64,000 nucleotides of DNA from Herbidospora sakaeratensis (lineage in GTDB: Bacteria > Actinomycetota > Actinomycetes > Streptosporangiales > Streptosporangiaceae). Numbering within the stretch: position 1 is the first letter of the stretch; the number at the start of each line of letters is the position of its first letter. Below the pieces are notes generated by a model, which was not told the DNA's origin, did no database searches, and saw only the letters and a program-made list of their open reading frames with translations. The stretch spans positions 21,458 to 85,457 of the forward strand of contig NZ_BBXC01000014.1 of NCBI RefSeq assembly GCF_001570525.1, given 5' to 3'. Made by a program: the position numbers and the translations under genes. Positions 54,801 through 62,520 of this stretch are shown here, piece after piece.

Positions 54801-56719
54801 ACGCCACCGGAGCCGCCGACGTGCGGGCCCGGCTGACGCCCGTGCCGGGCGTCGACGCGGTCTCGGTGACCCTCTCCGACGCGACCGGCCGGCCGGTGGC
54901 CATCGTGGGATCGGTGCACCGCCGCCCGCTCACCGAGGCCGAACTGCCCGCCGCGACCGCCGACGCGCTGTTCGAACTCGACTGGATCCCGGCCGCCCCC
55001 GGCGTGCGGGGCGGGCCCGTCCCCGACACGGTCGTCGTGGACGTCCGGCCGCCCGAGGGCCCGGCCGACGCCGCGGCCAGGGCGGCGGCGCGGGACACGC
55101 TGGCCACGTTGCGCGAGCGGCTGGCCGCACCGGCGATGGCCGGAACCCGGCTGGTCGTGCTCACCCACCGGGCCGTCGCGACCGGGCCGGAACCGGTCGA
55201 CGTCGCCGGCGCGGCGGTGTGGGGGCTGGTCAGGGTGGCGCAGTCGGAGTACCCCGGCCGGATCGTGCTGCTCGACGTGGACACGCCGGAGGCCGCCGAC
55301 CAGGCGGTCCCGGCCGCCGTGAGCTCGGGCGAGGCCCAGCTCGCGGTCCGGGACGGCCGTCTCCTGGTCCCGCGCCTGGTCCCGTCCACCCCCGCCGCGA
55401 CCGCACCGGCCGCACGCCCGACCGGAACCCTGCTGATCACGGGCGCCTCCGGGGCCCTCGGCGCGCTGGTCGCCCGGGGCCTTGCGGCCGAACGGATCGA
55501 GCTGCTCTCCCGGCGCGGACCCGGGGCGGCGGGAGTGGCGGCCGTCGCCGCCGACGTCGCCGGACGGGGGGTGACCGTGCGGGTCACCGCCTGCGACGCC
55601 GCCGACCGCGCCGGCCTGGCCGCCGTGCTCGCGGGCATCCCGGCCGGTACGCCGCTGCGCCGCGTGGTCCACGCCGCGGGCGTCCTGGACGACGGCATCG
55701 TCGAGTCGCTCACCCCCGACCGGGTCGACGCCGTGTTGCGCCCGAAGGTCGACGGGGCGTGGAACCTCCACGAGCTGACCCGCGACCTCGACGCGTTCGT
55801 GGTGTTCTCCTCGCTGGCCGGGATCTGGGGCAACCCCGGCCAGGCCGCCTACGCCGCCGCCAACACCTTCCTCGACGCCCTGGCCGCCCACCGCCGCTCC
55901 CTCGGCCTGGCCGCCACCTCGCTGGCCTGGGGCCCGTGGCGGCTCGACGGGCAGGGCATGGCCGACCGCATCGACGACGCCGACCGGCGTCGCATGGCCC
56001 GCACCGGCCTGCGGCCCATCACCGGCCCCGACGGCCTCGCCCAGCTCGACGCGCTGCTCGCCCGCGCCCCGGAAGGCCGCCCGGCGCTGCTGGTCCCCGT
56101 CCACCTCGACCTCGGCGCCCTGCGCCGCCACAACGGCGCCGGCCTGCCGCCGGTGTTGTCGGGCCTGACCGGGGTCCGGACGGCCCGAAGGACGGCCGGC
56201 CCGGCCGCGCCCGAGCGGAACGAGGCGGCCCGCCTGGCCGCGCTGCCCGCGCCCGCCCGCGAACGCGCCGTGCGGGAGCTGGTCAGGGCGCAGGCCGCGC
56301 AGGTGCTCGGGCTGCCGGGCGCGGACGACGTCCACGCCGAGAAGTCGTTCCTCGACCTGGGCCTGACCTCGCTGACCGCCCTGGAGCTGCGCAACCGGCT
56401 CAGCGGCGTCGCCGGGCTGACCCTGCCGGCCAGCGTGATCTTCGACTACCCGACGCCGGGCGCGCTCGCCGGATACCTGTGCGCGAACGTCGCCCCGGCC
56501 GGGACGGCGCCCGTCCTCGACGGCCTCGACCGGCTGGCCGCCCAGCTCGCCGAGGTCGGCCCCGACGGCGACCGGCGGGCCGAGATCGTCATCCGCCTGG
56601 AGGGCCTGCTCGCCGACTTCCGGTCCAAGACCAGCGACAACGCCGCCGCCTACCGGGAGCTCTCGACGGCCGGCGACGACGAGATGTTCGCCCTGATCGA
56701 CCGCGAACTGGGCATCTGA
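39809..56719 (+). CDS. Type I PKS: modules 4 and 5 (KS-AT-DH-ER-KR-ACP) and module 6 (KS-AT-degenerate DH-KR-ACP)
   Basis: 5636 aa. A charged docking coiled coil ([10 protein letters not shown], residues 4-31) opens the protein and fits the C-terminal docking domain of the preceding PKS. Module 4: KS Cys203, AT about 547-820, DH His915, ER 1328-1632, KR from 1638 (VDD), ACP Ser1931. Module 5: KS Cys2162, AT from 2507, DH His2884, ER 3274-3582, KR from 3589 (LDD), ACP Ser3887. Module 6: KS Cys4118, AT from 4463, DH-like region 4797-5110 with His4830 but a damaged remainder, no ER, KR from 5205 (LDD), ACP Ser5521 in GLTSL. The C-terminal docking domain ends [14 protein letters not shown]. All ATs carry HAFH. 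It starts 21 nt after the previous stop with only a weak purine-rich RBS (39791-39797). Expected chemistry: two saturated C2 units, then one 3-hydroxy unit. The C-terminal dock does not match the start of the terminal PKS, so another PKS outside the window is expected next. Confidence 0.96.
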   Translation: MANEEKLRDYLKRVTTDLHQTRARLRELEEERLEPMAVVGMACRFPGGVASPGDFWTLLIAGADTVAPFPADRGAEWATVYDADPDAIGRSYAREGAFLDGAADFDAPFFGVSPREALAMDPQQRLLLETSWEALEHAGIDPTSLHGTATGVFAGLIYHDYAAGGVGDVEGYVSTGISGGVASGRVAYTLGLEGPAVTVDTACSSSLVALHLAAQALRSGECSLALAGGVTVMARPGTFVEFSRQRGLAADGRCKAYADAADGTGWGEGVGVLVLEKLSDARRNGHRILALVRGSAVNQDGASNGLTAPNGPSQQRVIESALAGAGLSAGEVDVVEGHGTGTRLGDPIEAEALLATYGQERDHPVLLGSVKSNIGHTQAAAGVAGVIKMIQSMAHGVVPATLHVDAPSSHVDWKAGAVDLVTEATPWPRTGRPRRAGVSSFGFSGTNAHVILEQAPAEEPAPGVTLPVVPWLISARSRDGLAAQAARLADFVSARPDLNPADVGRSLAESRSSLSHRAFVVGTNRHELLAGLADMTPTGVGQPGKLAFVFTGQGAQRVGMGRGLYQAYPVFAEAFDEVCERLGGSAIDDPELLNQTMWAQSGLFAVEVALFRLLESWGVTPSMVAGHSIGELAAAHVAGVWSLEDACTVVAARGRLMQALPSGGGMLSIRASEAEVRQALIDGVDIAAVNGPDAVVVSGPIDLVSALRDRFENTRLLRVSHAFHSALMDPMLAEFAQVTASVSYNPPRIPLVSTVTGEPVTATDPDYWVRQVREPVRFADAVATMRESGVRTFVEIGPDAVLTALEDDSWIPAQRRDRDDATTLVTTVARLHTRGAAVDWARFFDGAARVDLPTYTFTRERYWLDPAAGKADVTGMGQSAAGHPLLGATVSLAAGGGLMLTGRLGVDTQPWLADHTVAGRVIVPGTALVEMAIRAGDEIGAARLAELVVESPLVLPATSGVRVQVVVTALDAGRGEVAVYSQAEDDDVTGGWTRHAAGVLEPADHERADFPSWPPEGAAPIPLDGFYATLADAGLAYGPAFQGVRALWRRGEEIFAEVALPDGVTVTGFGLHPALLDAALHGLAAGRAETTPLVPFAWTDVVVHATGAAAARVRIAPAPAGVTVTLADESGEPIASVASLSLQPLRTGPATDTALVRDSLFGLDWVPATPVGESDETPWAVIGPEIPGDLAALRTDGGVPATTVVCPRPAGAGPEAARALAVEVQGVIQEWLAAGDLAGARLLVVTENAGLDVWSSPVTGLVRAAAAEHPGRLILADVDDLTTAGPLLRAGVTLGEPEFAVRAGRLLVPRLARPGGDLVVPDGGWRLDFTGRGTLENLTLTSADSAVLKAGEVRVGLRAGGVNFRDVLNVLGMYPGDAGKLGLEGVGVVLETGPEVTSYKPGDLVMGLFKGAFGPEAVTDQRLLARVPDGWTLAEAAAAPVVFLTAYHALVELAELRRGESILIHAAAGGVGIAAVQLARHLGAEVFGTASPSKWPVLHELGLPETHVASSRTLDFESVFPSVDVVLDSLAGEFVDASLRLAAGGRFIEMGKADIRDAEQVARDHDGLQYQAFDLLELDPDRIGRMLTVLTDLFAREVLTPLPVACWDVRRAPEAFRHLSQARNVGKVVLTMPARDRRGTVLVTGASGALGGLVARHLTADRLVLLSRRGPAGTGALAADLASRGVDVEVYAVDVADRDALAAVVAGIPDLRGVVHAAGIVDDGLIASLTPARTDAVLRAKIDGAWHLHELTRHLDLDRFVLFSSIAGIWGNPGQAAYAAANTFLDALAAHRRSEGLPAVSLAWGPWTGGMTGHLTPADWQRMAAQGLRPLSDADGLALFDAATDVPRALLVPARFDRASLRRRGSPLLSALVPAAASRRTAGSVTAGAGLAEREETLRETVLTQAAVVLGMSGPASMDPGRSFRELGFDSLTAVELRNRLADTTGLRLPATLVFDYPTPSALVAHLRTELLGGAAPVPAPTQRTEAQTDDPVVIVGIGCRFPGGVGSADEFWDLLSSETDAVTGFPRDRGPAWEGVVDPDPAAPGKSYAGTGGFLHDAGAFDAPFFGVSPREALAMDPQQRLLLETSWEALEDAGIDATGLHGSQTGVFTGLIYHDYSTGGPVPEEVEGYVSTGNSGGVASGRVAYALGLEGPAMTVDTACSSSLVALHLAVRALRAGECSLALAGGATVMATPNTFVEFSRQRGLAADGRCKAYADAADGTGWGEGVGVLVLERLSDARANRHRVLAVVRGTAVNQDGASNGLTAPNGPSQQRVIRTALADAGLSAAEVDVVEGHGTGTRLGDPIEAHALLATYGQDREHPVMLGSVKSNIGHTQAAAGVAGVIKMIQSMARGVVPATLHVDAPSSQVDWDSGAMTLVTGATAWPETGRPRRAGVSSFGFSGTNAHVILEQPPVEEPAPGVVLPAVPWLISARSRDGLAAQAARLTEFVSARPDLDPADVGWSLATTRSRLSHQAVVVGGDRSELLAGLADVTSVSTGPSGKVGFVFTGQGAQRVGMGRGLYEAYPVFADAFDAVCARLDDHLDGSVAAVVHGNDPDLLNQTMWAQSGLFAVEVALFRLLESWGVTPSMVAGHSIGELAAAHVAGVWSLENACAVVAARGRLMQALPPGGAMLSIRASEAEVRKALIDGVDIAAVNGPDAVVVSGPANLVSSLRDRFENTRLLRVSHAFHSALMDPMLAEYAKVTASVSDKQPRIPLISTVTGEPVTATDPDYWVRQVREPVRFADAVATMRDSGVRTFVEIGPDAVLTALAADDSWIPAQRRNRDEARTLVSAVGRVHARGGDVDWARFFPGANRVGLPTYAFDRRHYWLNAAGTHGDAAGLGLEPSRHPLLGAAVNLPASGGLVLTGRLSLSAHPWLADHVVAGRVVVPGTALVEMAIRAGDATGRPRLAELVIEAPLVVPPEGGVRVQVTADDGAVAVYSQPDHDDPSGAWTRHATGLLDVADPSETRLTPWPPEGAAAQDVDACYPALAAAGLDYGPLFRGVKTLWRRGDEVFAEIALADDVQVAGFALHPALLDAALHPISATRAAEGPLLPFAWTDVVVHATGARAARVRLAPSGDGVSLTLADESGAPIATVGALALRPLPAAQAVTVADEALFTLDWVPPRATEPVHTPVTVIACPASGGGDVAEEARAAAARLLGVVREWLAAENPGRLVVVTERAVDTGSGGLLVDVTGAAVWGLVRAAAAENPGRLALVDLDVPLSADGAQELVRAAAAAGESQIAVRGGRPLVPRLARPDKALALPSGSWRLDFTERGTLENLTLTSADNAVLKAGEVRVGLRAGGVNFRDVLNVLGMYPGDAGQLGLEGAGVVLETGPEVTAYKPGDLVMGLFSGAFGPEAVTDQRLLARVPDGWTLAEAAAAPVVFLTAYHALVELADLRPRESVLIHAAAGGVGIAAVQLARHLGAEVFGTASPSKWPVLRELGLPETHVASSRTLDFETAFPSVDVVLDSLAGEFVDASLRLAAGGRFIEMGKADIRDAEQVARDHDGLQYQAFDLLELDPDRIGRMLAVLTELFARKVLTPLPVACWDVRRAPEAFRHLSQARNVGKVVLTMPTRDQGGTVLVTGASGALGGLVARHLTADRLVLLSRQGPVGTGALAAQLATQGVDVEVCAVDVADRDPLAAVVAGIPDLRGVVHAAGILDDGLIASLTPTALDAVMRPKVDGAWHLHELTRHLDLDRFVLFSSIAGIWGNPGQSAYAAANTFLDALAAHRRNEGLPAVSLAWGPWTGGMTGHLTPADWQRMAAQGLRPLSDADGLALLDAAAHLPTALAVPARLDPAVFRRRDGDVPALMSGLVTRTTTRRTAGPVATSGLAGLPAAEREEAVRELVMAQAAVVLGMSGTASMDPGRSFRELGFDSLTAVELRNRLGEATGLRLPATLVFDHPTPSALVAHVLTELGGPIADPLLSGVPRAVDADDPVVIVGMGCRFPGGVSSAAEFWTLLAAGADTVSGFPADRGPEWGSVFDADPEAVGRSYAREGAFLDGAADFDAPFFGVSPREALAMDPQQRLLLETSWEALEHAGIDATGLHGSQTGVFTGLIYHDYSTGGPVPGDVEGYVSTGMSGGVASGRVAYALGLEGPAMTVDTACSSSLVALHLAVRALRSGECSLALAGGVTVMATPGIFVDFSRQRGLAADGRCKAYADAADGTGWGEGVGVLVVERLSDARANGHRVLAVVRGTAVNQDGASNGLTAPNGPSQQRVIRTALADAGLSAAEVDVVEGHGTGTRLGDPIEAQALLATYGQDREHPVLLGSVKSNIGHTQAAAGVAGIIKMVQAMNHGVVPATLHVDAPSSQVDWESGAVTLVTGTTDWPDTGRPRRAGVSSFGFSGTNAHVILEQAPAEEPAPGAALPAVPWLISAKTEAGLTAQARRLHDFLTERPDLDPADVGRSLATTRTHLGHRAAIVGADRDELLAGLADPRPVSTGDPGKLAFVFTGQGAQRVGMGRGLYQAYPVFAAAFDEICERLGGSAIDDPDLLNQTRWAQSGLFAVEVALFRLLESWGVTPSMVAGHSIGELAAAHVAGVWSLEDACTVVAARGRLMQALPPGGAMLSIRATEAEVRAALIDGVDVAAVNGPDAVVVSGPLDLVSSLKDRFENTRLLRVSHAFHSALMDPMLAEYAQVTASVSYAPPRIPLVSTVTGEPVTATDPDYWVRQVREPVRFADAVTTMRRSGVKTFMEIGPDAVLTALADDSWIPAQRRDRDDAPALVSAVAELHARGGDVDWAGFFQGANRVDLPTYAFTRERYWLRGTRAPADPAELGLSTAGHPLLGAAVDLPGDGGLVLTGRLSLDAQPWLADHTAAGRVVVPETALIEMALRAGDETGHARLGELHVHTPPVVPGSGPLQLRVVVAPPDDDGRRDLTVHSRPENGSWTHNATAVLTSATAEPDDADGEWPPPGARPQPDPADRRVRAVWRRGPELFAELTLDADVTGFALHPALLDAVLPLTGTAGDPPMLASTWTDVVVHATGAADVRARLTPVPGVDAVSVTLSDATGRPVAIVGSVHRRPLTEAELPAATADALFELDWIPAAPGVRGGPVPDTVVVDVRPPEGPADAAARAAARDTLATLRERLAAPAMAGTRLVVLTHRAVATGPEPVDVAGAAVWGLVRVAQSEYPGRIVLLDVDTPEAADQAVPAAVSSGEAQLAVRDGRLLVPRLVPSTPAATAPAARPTGTLLITGASGALGALVARGLAAERIELLSRRGPGAAGVAAVAADVAGRGVTVRVTACDAADRAGLAAVLAGIPAGTPLRRVVHAAGVLDDGIVESLTPDRVDAVLRPKVDGAWNLHELTRDLDAFVVFSSLAGIWGNPGQAAYAAANTFLDALAAHRRSLGLAATSLAWGPWRLDGQGMADRIDDADRRRMARTGLRPITGPDGLAQLDALLARAPEGRPALLVPVHLDLGALRRHNGAGLPPVLSGLTGVRTARRTAGPAAPERNEAARLAALPAPARERAVRELVRAQAAQVLGLPGADDVHAEKSFLDLGLTSLTALELRNRLSGVAGLTLPASVIFDYPTPGALAGYLCANVAPAGTAPVLDGLDRLAAQLAEVGPDGDRRAEIVIRLEGLLADFRSKTSDNAAAYRELSTAGDDEMFALIDRELGI
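41450..42240 (+). repeat. AT-domain DNA repeat, copy 2 (pair with 29150-29960)
   Basis: Module 4 AT segment matching module 2 across gene boundaries. Codon choices such as TAT and TTG are shared in both copies, which argues for recent homogenisation. Confidence 0.7.
43790..45330 (+). repeat. ER-KR DNA repeat, copy 1 (pair with 49625-51165)
   Basis: About 1.5 kb covering ER and KR of module 4 is nearly identical at DNA level to module 5. Large blocks match including silent sites, for example the stretch encoding [16 protein letters not shown] and the KR core. Both copies use more T-ending codons than the surrounding DNA. Confidence 0.85.
45775..51590 (+). other. Module 5: KS-AT-DH-ER-KR-ACP
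   Basis: KS Cys2162, HAFH in the AT, DH His2884 with intact H-x3-G-x4-P, YGPLF and [12 protein letters not shown] with [10 protein letters not shown] with ILDDG and SAYAAAN, ACP GFDSL at Ser3887. Confidence 0.9.
49625..51165 (+). repeat. ER-KR DNA repeat, copy 2 (pair with 43790-45330)
   Basis: Module 5 copy of the ER-KR segment. The DH regions upstream of the two copies differ clearly, so the repeat boundary falls near the start of the ER. Confidence 0.85.
51650..56480 (+). other. Module 6: KS-AT-degenerate DH-KR-ACP
   Basis: KS Cys4118 and AT HAFH are intact. The DH keeps its N-terminal histidine motif (His4830) but has Pro-Glu for Pro-Gly right after it. It lacks the YGPxF segment (about 15 residues shorter between the WPPxGA and WRRG landmarks than its sisters) and has Pro4977 instead of His in the D-x3-H acid motif at Asp4973. 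There is no ER between the DH remnant and the KR. The KR (VLDDG, AAYAAAN) looks active, so a hydroxyl should remain. Confidence 0.85.
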
Positions 56720-56727
56720 CGGAGAAA

Positions 56728-56768
56728 CGACAAGAGCGGCCGGGGTCGGACCCCGGCCGCTCTTGTCG
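56728..56768. terminator. Bidirectional hairpin terminator between convergent PKS and NRPS genes
   Basis: A perfect 19-bp inverted repeat (56728-56746 with 56750-56768) around a 3-nt loop (CGG). It lies 8 nt after the PKS stop and 8 nt before the stop of the convergent NRPS gene, so it can end transcripts from both sides. Confidence 0.88.
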
Positions 56769-56776
56769 TGTGCGGG

Positions 56777-59770
56777 TCAGACCTCGGCGACCTCGCGGGC
56801 GATCACCGCCACGTTCGCCACGGTGGGCTCCGCGATGACCCGCCCCAGCCGGTTCATGAACTCGGCCTCCGCCGCCGGGGGCAGCACCTCCCGGCACACG
56901 CCGGCCAGCATGTTGAGCAGCGCGACCGAGTCGCCGCCGAGGTGGTGGAAGTCCGCGTGCGGGTCGATGCGGTCGGCCTCGACGCCCAGCACCCGCGCCC
57001 ACACCTCGCCGACCTCGCGTTCGAGCCGGTCGCCGCCGTCGGCCGACGCCGGGCCTGAACCGGTCGCGGGACCGGCGAAGGGGTCGGGCAGGGCGCGCAC
57101 GTCGACCTTGCCGCTGATGCCGTAGGGGATCTCGTCGACGACGAAGACGGCGGCCGGGACCATGTAGGACGGCAACCGGTCGGCCGCGTGCGCCGTCAGG
57201 TCGGCGACCGCCACCCCGGTCCGGCTCAGGACGTAGCCGCACAACGCCTTCGACCCGCCCGCCCGGGTGCGGGCCACCACGACGGCGCGGTCGACCGCCG
57301 GGTGCTCCTCCAGGACGGCCGCCACCTCGGCGGGCTCGACCCGGTGGCCGCGGATCTTGAGCTGGTCGTCGATCCGGCCGAGGAACTCCAGCCCGCCGTC
57401 CGGCAGCCGCCGGGCCAGGTCGCCGGTCCGGTACGTCCGGGTGCCGTCGACCAGGCGGGGGAACCGCTCCTCGTCGAGGTCGGGCCGGCCCAGGTAGCCC
57501 CGGGCCAGCTGCACGCCGGCCAGGTACATCTCGCCGACCTCGCCCTCGGCGACGAACCGGCGGGTCGGGTCGAGCAGGTGGACCTGCGTGTTGCGGGCCG
57601 GCACGCCGATCGGGACGGTGCTGCGGCCGCCGTCGCGCGCCGGGTCGAAGGTGTGCGCGGTGCAGCCGATGGTGGCCTCGGTGGGGCCGTACTCGTTGAT
57701 GACGCGGCAGCCGGGCCCGAACATCTCCTGGGCGCGGGCGGCGACCTCGACCCGGAGCTGCTCGCCGACCACCACGATGCTGCGGAACCCGGTGGGCGCG
57801 ATCTCCAGGCGGCCGATCAGCTCCAGGTGGGAGGGGGTGAGGTTGAGCATGGTCGCGCCCGACTCCATCAGCAGCCGCCGCAGCGTCAGGTGGTTGGGCT
57901 GGTCGCGGACCAGCACCACGCCGCCGCCGGTGATCAGCGGCATGAAGATGGACGTCCCCGACACGTCGAACGACAACGACGTCAGCAGGGGCAGTCGCGT
58001 GTCGGCGTCGACCCCGAACTCCTCGACGCCCCAGTGGAGGTAGTTGAGCAGGCTGCCGTGCTCGATCTGCACGCCCTTGGGCTTGCCGGTGGAGCCGGAG
58101 GTGTAGAGCACGTACGCCAGGTCGTCGGCGGCCGTCTCCGGGTCGGGGGCCCCGTCGGGCGTCGCGGTGACGGCGTCGTCGAGGTCGAGCACGGCGCAAC
58201 CGGCCGGGAAGGCGTCGCGGGCGTCGTGCGGGGCCTGTGCCAGGCAGTGCTTGACCCCCGCGTCCGAGAGCAGGTCGGCCAGCCGCGAGTCGGGGTGCAG
58301 CACGTCGAGCGGCAGATAGGCGGCCCCGGCCCGCAGGATGCCCCAGATGGCGGCCACCGCGGCCGGGGTGCGTTCGGCGAGCACCCCGACGACGTCGCCG
58401 CGACCGGCGCCCCGGGCGCGCAGCCCGGTCGCCACCGCGTCGGCCCGCCGGCTCAGCTCGGCGTAGCTCATCGTGCCCTCCGGCCACGACAGCGCCAGCG
58501 CGTCGGGGGTCAGCTCGGCCTGGCGGCGGAACAGCTCCAGGAGGGACGCCGTGGAGGAGGGCCGCCAGGTGTCGTTGGCGGCGGGGTAGCGGTCGGCCTG
58601 GGGCGACAGCGCCTCGACGAGCCGGTCGAGCAGGTCGTCCATGCGCTCGGCCGCGCCCGGCACGTCGCGCCACGTCGCCACGAGCTCGGTGCGGCCGGCC
58701 GTCTCGACGACGTCGAGGCTCACCGGCGCGCCCGAGACCAGCGACCCCAGCGTGTACATCGCCTCGGCCCGGAACCCGCCGGCGCTGTAGTCGGCCAGGT
58801 CGACGAAGCCCAGGCTGGTGACGATGCCCGAGGCCAGGTAGCGGTGCCTCTTGGCGGCCGACGCCTCGTACCGGGTGAAGATCTCGCGCACGATCGTGCG
58901 GGGCAGCCGGCGCATCGCCGGGCTGGTGCGGCTGAGCAGCTCCCGGTTTTCCGCCAGGCCGGTCAGCAGCGCCTGGTGGACCTCCTCCCAGTCGCCGTCG
59001 GGCTCGACGGTCAGCGGGAGGATCTGCGACAACCAGGCGGTCGAGCGCAGCTCGGGCCGGTGGCGGCGCAGGTCGACCGAGATCAGGAACCGGCCCGGGA
59101 CCGGCGGGTCGGCCGACGCGGCGACGGCCGCGACCACCCGGGCGGTGGGGGCGGCGCAGACGCCGTCGACGCTGCGCCGGCGCCAGATCAGCCCGTGCCG
59201 ACCGGGCGGGACCGGCGCCATCGAGGTGGCGTGCACCAGGTCCTTCTCGCCGGGCGGGATCGGCGGCAGGCCGGTGGGCCGCAGGTGCCGGAGGAAGTCG
59301 TCGCTGTTCCAGTCGGAGGTCGCGCCGACCGGGTCGACGCCGCGCAGCACCCGGAAGACGTCGGCGATCCACAACAGCAGGCCGCGGGCGTCGGTGACGC
59401 CGTGGAAGGCGCGGAAGACCAGCGTCGTCGGCCGGACCCGGCGGCCGGGCACGAGCAGGACCTCGCAGGTCGGGCCGCCGTCGTAGAGCGCCGTCTGCAG
59501 GGCGGGCTCCGACAGCAGGTCGTGGCCCGGATCGACGTCCAGGACCCGCACCTCGGGAGCGACGCCGCTGTCGACCCAGCGCCGCCCCTTCTGCCGCAGC
59601 CGCATGCCGGGGCAGGCCTCCGAGGCCGCCTCGACCGCGTGGACGAGGGCCTCGACGCCCAGGTCGCCGTCGCCTTCGAAGACGTGCTGGATGACGTTGG
59701 GCCCCATGCCGAGATAGAGCCATTCGATCGGGGACATGAGCCGTGAGTACGGCGTGGCCAAGGGTTTCAC
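56777..59770 (-). CDS. NRPS-like protein: condensation-like domain, adenylation domain, peptidyl carrier protein
   Basis: 997 aa from GTG 59770, chosen because AGGAG (59777-59781) lies 6 nt upstream; a longer frame from 59845 lacks this. Domains: condensation-like about 15-400, with FHGVTDA near residue 122-128 in place of HHxxxDG (second His and Asp kept). Adenylation about 425-890: YTSGSTGKPKG near 555, NEYGPTEATI, YRTGDLARR, RIDDQLKIRGHR and GISGKVD with the catalytic Lys near 885. Carrier protein about 915-980 with LGGDS (Ser near 947). There is no thioesterase, reductase or epimerase. Reading the specificity pocket by eye gives D-V-T-E-V-G-E-I-G-K, somewhat like ornithine or Asn/Asp codes; this is weak. 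It could load an amino acid for transfer to or from the polyketide, or serve an unrelated pathway. Its promoter region is shared with the divergent lipoprotein gene. Confidence 0.92.
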   Translation of the reverse strand: MKPLATPYSRLMSPIEWLYLGMGPNVIQHVFEGDGDLGVEALVHAVEAASEACPGMRLRQKGRRWVDSGVAPEVRVLDVDPGHDLLSEPALQTALYDGGPTCEVLLVPGRRVRPTTLVFRAFHGVTDARGLLLWIADVFRVLRGVDPVGATSDWNSDDFLRHLRPTGLPPIPPGEKDLVHATSMAPVPPGRHGLIWRRRSVDGVCAAPTARVVAAVAASADPPVPGRFLISVDLRRHRPELRSTAWLSQILPLTVEPDGDWEEVHQALLTGLAENRELLSRTSPAMRRLPRTIVREIFTRYEASAAKRHRYLASGIVTSLGFVDLADYSAGGFRAEAMYTLGSLVSGAPVSLDVVETAGRTELVATWRDVPGAAERMDDLLDRLVEALSPQADRYPAANDTWRPSSTASLLELFRRQAELTPDALALSWPEGTMSYAELSRRADAVATGLRARGAGRGDVVGVLAERTPAAVAAIWGILRAGAAYLPLDVLHPDSRLADLLSDAGVKHCLAQAPHDARDAFPAGCAVLDLDDAVTATPDGAPDPETAADDLAYVLYTSGSTGKPKGVQIEHGSLLNYLHWGVEEFGVDADTRLPLLTSLSFDVSGTSIFMPLITGGGVVLVRDQPNHLTLRRLLMESGATMLNLTPSHLELIGRLEIAPTGFRSIVVVGEQLRVEVAARAQEMFGPGCRVINEYGPTEATIGCTAHTFDPARDGGRSTVPIGVPARNTQVHLLDPTRRFVAEGEVGEMYLAGVQLARGYLGRPDLDEERFPRLVDGTRTYRTGDLARRLPDGGLEFLGRIDDQLKIRGHRVEPAEVAAVLEEHPAVDRAVVVARTRAGGSKALCGYVLSRTGVAVADLTAHAADRLPSYMVPAAVFVVDEIPYGISGKVDVRALPDPFAGPATGSGPASADGGDRLEREVGEVWARVLGVEADRIDPHADFHHLGGDSVALLNMLAGVCREVLPPAAEAEFMNRLGRVIAEPTVANVAVIAREVAEV

Positions 59771-59776
59771 CGAATG

Positions 59777-59781
59777 CTCCT
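59777..59781 (-). promoter_or_regulatory. Ribosome binding site AGGAG for the NRPS gene
   Basis: On the minus strand AGGAG lies 6 nt before GTG 59770-59768 and decides the start against an in-frame ATG at 59845 and a later ATG near 59738. Confidence 0.75.
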
Positions 59782-59911
59782 GTTCGCCGGTGCAGGGCGA
59801 TCGCGACGAGGTGAGAAAGGCGTCGGTTCGTCGTGATGGAGCCATTGTTCGGCCGCCGCGGAAGTCGTCGCATCGCGGGAAATGAATTGCCGTGAAAGCG
59901 AATTCCGAAAA

Positions 59912-59940
59912 ACCCTAACAGCCGCTCTGAGCTGCGACAA
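59912..59940 (-). promoter_or_regulatory. Candidate minus-strand promoter for the NRPS gene
   Basis: Reading the minus strand, TTGTCG (59940-59935) and TAGGGT (59917-59912) are separated by 17 nt, a housekeeping-sigma-like pair. It would give a leader of about 135 nt. Found by eye only. Confidence 0.4.
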
Positions 59941-59949
59941 GTGAGCGAT

Positions 59950-59972
59950 CAACTGCTGCACGGGTGCAGTTG
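59950..59972. promoter_or_regulatory. Dyad symmetry, candidate operator in the divergent promoter region
   Basis: CAACTGC and GCAGTTG form a perfect 7-bp inverted repeat with a 9-nt spacer. An inner alternative, CTGCAC-GG-GTGCAG (59956-59969), is also perfect. The dyad overlaps the -35 of the plus-strand promoter candidate and lies just upstream of the minus-strand one, where a regulator could act on both genes. Confidence 0.4.
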
Positions 59973-59997
59973 AACGCCGCTTTCCCAGCTATATCAT
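59970..59997 (+). promoter_or_regulatory. Candidate plus-strand promoter for the copper monooxygenase-like lipoprotein
   Basis: TTGAAC (59970-59975) and TATCAT (59992-59997) are 16 nt apart in the most AT-rich part of this intergenic region. The predicted leader is about 35-40 nt to ATG 60042. Confidence 0.45.
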
Positions 59998-60030
59998 CCC
60001 CTCGGCTCATTGTGGCCTGTGCGCCATTTC

Positions 60031-60037
60031 GAAGGGA
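60031..60037 (+). promoter_or_regulatory. Ribosome binding site GAAGGGA for the lipoprotein
   Basis: This purine run lies 4 nt before ATG 60042. It supports that start over an in-frame ATG at 59964, which would put extra residues before the signal peptide. Confidence 0.65.
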
Positions 60038-60041
60038 CATC

Positions 60042-61217
60042 ATGACGACACGGAAGGGCCTATTGCGGAGGGTCGCTCCGGCGGCGATGGCGGTCGTGGT
60101 CGCCGCGTGCTCCAGTTCGACCGCCGCCACCGGCGGGGCGCTGACGAGTGGGCGGGGCGGGCACCACGCGACCACCTCCCTCCCGCCCGACGCGCTGCCG
60201 CTGCGGGCCGGTGAGCAGTTCCTCACCCTCCCCATGGAGAAGCCCTACATCCCGATGCCGCCCAGCGGCGGCACCGACGAGTACCGCTGCCTGCTGATCG
60301 ACCCCGGCCTGCTCAAGCCGGCCTACCTGACGGGCAGCCAGTTCGCGCCCTCGAACACCGAGATCGCCCACCACGCCAACATCTACGTGGTCGCCCCCGC
60401 GAACGCGGCCAAGGCCCAGGCGAAGGACGCCGCGAGCCCCGGCCAGGGCTGGACCTGCTTCGGCGCCGACGGCCTGGACACCCAGCCGCCCTCGGCCTGG
60501 GTCGACACCTGGACGCCCGGCGCCAGGGAGACCCTGCTCGACGGGAACCTCGGCTACCGGATCGAACCCGGCAGCCTGGTCATCCTCCAGATCCACTACA
60601 ACCTGCTCGCCACCGACGGGAAGCCGGGCGCGTTCGACCAGTCCAGCGTCCGGTTGCGGCTGACCGAGGGCGACGCCGGCACCAAGGCGCTGACGGCCGT
60701 CCCGCTGATGGCGCCGATCGAACTGCCCTGCGCCCCCGACGAGTCGGGCCCCCTGTGCGACCGCGAGGCCTCGCTGGCCGACGTCGCCAAGCGGTTCGGC
60801 CCCGAGGTCGCCGGCACCGAGACGCAGCTGGTGCGGGCGTGCAACGGCGGCACCCCGGTCCCGGGCGACACCCAGCGGTGCGACACCCCGATCCCGACCG
60901 AGATGACCATCTACGCCGGGCGCGGCCACATGCACCTGCTGGGCCGCTCGATCAAGGTCGAGCTCAACCCCGGCACCCCCGGCGCGCAGGTCCTCCTGGA
61001 CGTCCCGGAGTTCGACTTCGACGACCAGCAGCACGTGCCGCTGCCCGCGCCGGTGCAGGTCAGGCCGGGCGACACGGTCCGCATCACCTGCACCCACGAC
61101 GCCGCGCTGCGCACCGTGCTCCCGGCCCTGAAGAAGCTCCCGCCACGCTACGTCGTCTACGGCGACGGCACCAGCGACGAGATGTGCATCGGGCTGATGA
61201 CCGTTTCGATGCCCTGA
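60042..61217 (+). CDS. Secreted lipoprotein of the copper type II, ascorbate-dependent monooxygenase family (PHM/DBM-like)
   Basis: 391 aa. The N-terminus is a lipoprotein signal: basic MTTRKGLLRR, a hydrophobic stretch, then the lipobox VAAC, so the mature protein should be anchored outside the cell membrane. The copper ligands of peptidylglycine/dopamine monooxygenases can be placed in order: His110-His111 (AHHAN), His185 (QIHYN, like the QVHYG of PHM), His296 and His298 (GHMHLLG, like HTHHLG) and Met381 (TSDEMC, the DEMC of PHM). Several cysteines suit an oxidised extracellular fold. Enzymes of this family hydroxylate a C-H bond using O2, two copper centres and ascorbate; here the substrate is unknown. 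It is transcribed away from the NRPS gene with a shared promoter region and ends before a hairpin. A tailoring role on the cluster product outside the membrane is possible but unproven. Confidence 0.85.
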   Translation: MTTRKGLLRRVAPAAMAVVVAACSSSTAATGGALTSGRGGHHATTSLPPDALPLRAGEQFLTLPMEKPYIPMPPSGGTDEYRCLLIDPGLLKPAYLTGSQFAPSNTEIAHHANIYVVAPANAAKAQAKDAASPGQGWTCFGADGLDTQPPSAWVDTWTPGARETLLDGNLGYRIEPGSLVILQIHYNLLATDGKPGAFDQSSVRLRLTEGDAGTKALTAVPLMAPIELPCAPDESGPLCDREASLADVAKRFGPEVAGTETQLVRACNGGTPVPGDTQRCDTPIPTEMTIYAGRGHMHLLGRSIKVELNPGTPGAQVLLDVPEFDFDDQQHVPLPAPVQVRPGDTVRITCTHDAALRTVLPALKKLPPRYVVYGDGTSDEMCIGLMTVSMP

Positions 61218-61226
61218 GACGACGAG

Positions 61227-61260
61227 AAGGCGCTCCCGGTCGGCGGATCGGGAGCGCCTT
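61227..61260. terminator. Bidirectional hairpin terminator between convergent lipoprotein and P450 genes
   Basis: A 12-bp perfect stem (61227-61238 with 61249-61260) with a 10-nt loop. It lies 10 nt after the lipoprotein stop and 16 nt from the P450 stop, with a few T residues on the plus-strand side. Confidence 0.82.
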
Positions 61261-61275
61261 TCGTTTCTCCGCAGG

Positions 61276-62445
61276 TCAGGAGCGGTGGCACGTCACGATG
61301 GCGTTGCGCAGCTCATAACCCATCAGCTCGTCGGTCCAGCACAGGTCGGGCCGCCGCGCCAGCCGGATGCCCGGCACCCGCAGGAGCCGGTCGAGGAAGA
61401 CCCGCGTCTCGTTGAGGGCCACCTGCGCCCCGGGGCAGCGGTGGCTGCCGTCGCCGAAGCTGAGGTAGGAGCCGGCCGTCTTCACCCGCCGGGCCCGGTC
61501 GGGGTCGAGGGTGTACGGGCACGCGCCGACGCTCGCCTCGTCGAGGTTGGCGGCCCGGATGTCCAGCACCAGGCTCTCCCCGCTGGTCACCGAGCCCGAG
61601 TCGGTCACCGTGTCGGCGGTGACCCGGCGGGCGATCATGTTGACCACCGGGTCGAGCCGCATGATCTCCTCCAGGATGGCGATCTGGTCGGTGTCGTCGG
61701 AGTCGAGGAACCTCTGGCGCAGCGCGGCGTCGTCGAACAGGTGCCAGGCCGCCATCACGACGAACTCCCGCGTCGTGATCATCCCGGCGACGGCGTAGGT
61801 CATGCACTCGACGAGGATCGCCTTCTCCGGGTAGCCCTCGTCGAGCAGGTGCGAGATGACGTCCTCGCGCCGCCGCGCCCTGCGGGCCTCGATGGCCGGC
61901 CGCACGTCGTTCAGCAGGAACCTCAGGCCGTGGAAGGTGGCGGCCAGCTGCCCGAAGGGACGCCGCCAGCGGCTCATCAGCGGCAGGCGCAGGCCGATGA
62001 GGTTCTTCTCGATCCGCTCGGCCATCGCGGCCTGGTCGCTCTCGGTCAGCCCGACGATGTCGGCGGCGACGGTCACCGCGAGCTCGAAGCTCATCCGGTC
62101 GAGCCGGCCCTCGCCGCGCTCCCGCAACCGGGCGAGCAGGCCGTCGGTGGCCTCCTCCATGACCGTGCGATAGCGGGTGCTGATGGCCTTGGGGGTGAAG
62201 AACCGGACGATCGCCTGCCGCTTGCGCTTGTGCGGCTCGCCGTCCAGGAAGAACACCGAGGTGTACGCCGGGTCGCCGGTCACCTCGCCGGTGGCCCCGG
62301 CGCCCGACTGCCGGGTGGCGTTGCCCCGCAGCAGCTCGCGGGCGAAGGCCAGGCTGCCGACGACGCGGGTGTCGGGACCGATGGTGATGCGCTCGGCCGC
62401 CAGGGCGGCCGACTTGCGGTCGTCGCGAGTGCTCGGAGCGGTCAT
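61276..62445 (-). CDS. Cytochrome P450 (bacterial class, probable tailoring hydroxylase)
   Basis: 389 aa, soluble, typical bacterial P450 length. The heme-binding loop FGDGSHRCPG carries the axial Cys337. The I-helix has AGMITTRE in place of the usual AGxxTT, with the Thr pair kept. The K-helix ExxR is EIMR, and LDPVVNMIARR follows. A ferredoxin and reductase encoded elsewhere would be needed. No clear ribosome site precedes ATG 62445, and a strong hairpin (62476-62508) lies just upstream, so expression may depend on readthrough from the hydrolase gene or a promoter within that short gap. Location near a PKS suggests oxidation of the polyketide, but the family does not reveal the substrate. 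Confidence 0.92.
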   Translation of the reverse strand: MTAPSTRDDRKSAALAAERITIGPDTRVVGSLAFARELLRGNATRQSGAGATGEVTGDPAYTSVFFLDGEPHKRKRQAIVRFFTPKAISTRYRTVMEEATDGLLARLRERGEGRLDRMSFELAVTVAADIVGLTESDQAAMAERIEKNLIGLRLPLMSRWRRPFGQLAATFHGLRFLLNDVRPAIEARRARRREDVISHLLDEGYPEKAILVECMTYAVAGMITTREFVVMAAWHLFDDAALRQRFLDSDDTDQIAILEEIMRLDPVVNMIARRVTADTVTDSGSVTSGESLVLDIRAANLDEASVGACPYTLDPDRARRVKTAGSYLSFGDGSHRCPGAQVALNETRVFLDRLLRVPGIRLARRPDLCWTDELMGYELRNAIVTCHRS

Positions 62446-62475
62446 TGTCTACGTCCAATCAGGATGCGGGAACGA

Positions 62476-62508
62476 CGGCAGCCGGGGTCGGCACGACCCC
62501 GGCTGCCG
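62476..62508 (-). terminator. Hairpin between the hydrolase-like gene and the P450 gene
   Basis: A perfect 15-bp stem (62476-62490 with 62494-62508) and 3-nt loop, 12 nt after the stop of the minus-strand hydrolase-like gene and 30 nt before the P450 start. It could end the upstream transcript or limit readthrough into the P450. Confidence 0.75.
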
Positions 62509-62520
62509 GTGGATCAGGGG

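Noticed and set aside
54197-55400. ER domain in module 6
   Set aside because: No [14 protein letters not shown] or VGKVVL motif between the DH remnant and the KR; the region is too short for an ER.
57188-59746. Long plus-strand open frame opposite the NRPS gene
   Set aside because: No domain motifs and a composition typical of an antisense shadow; the minus strand has the full set of adenylation core motifs.
59771-59845. Longer NRPS start at 59845
   Set aside because: No ribosome site, and the extra residues show no condensation-domain similarity; GTG 59770 has AGGAG at 6 nt.
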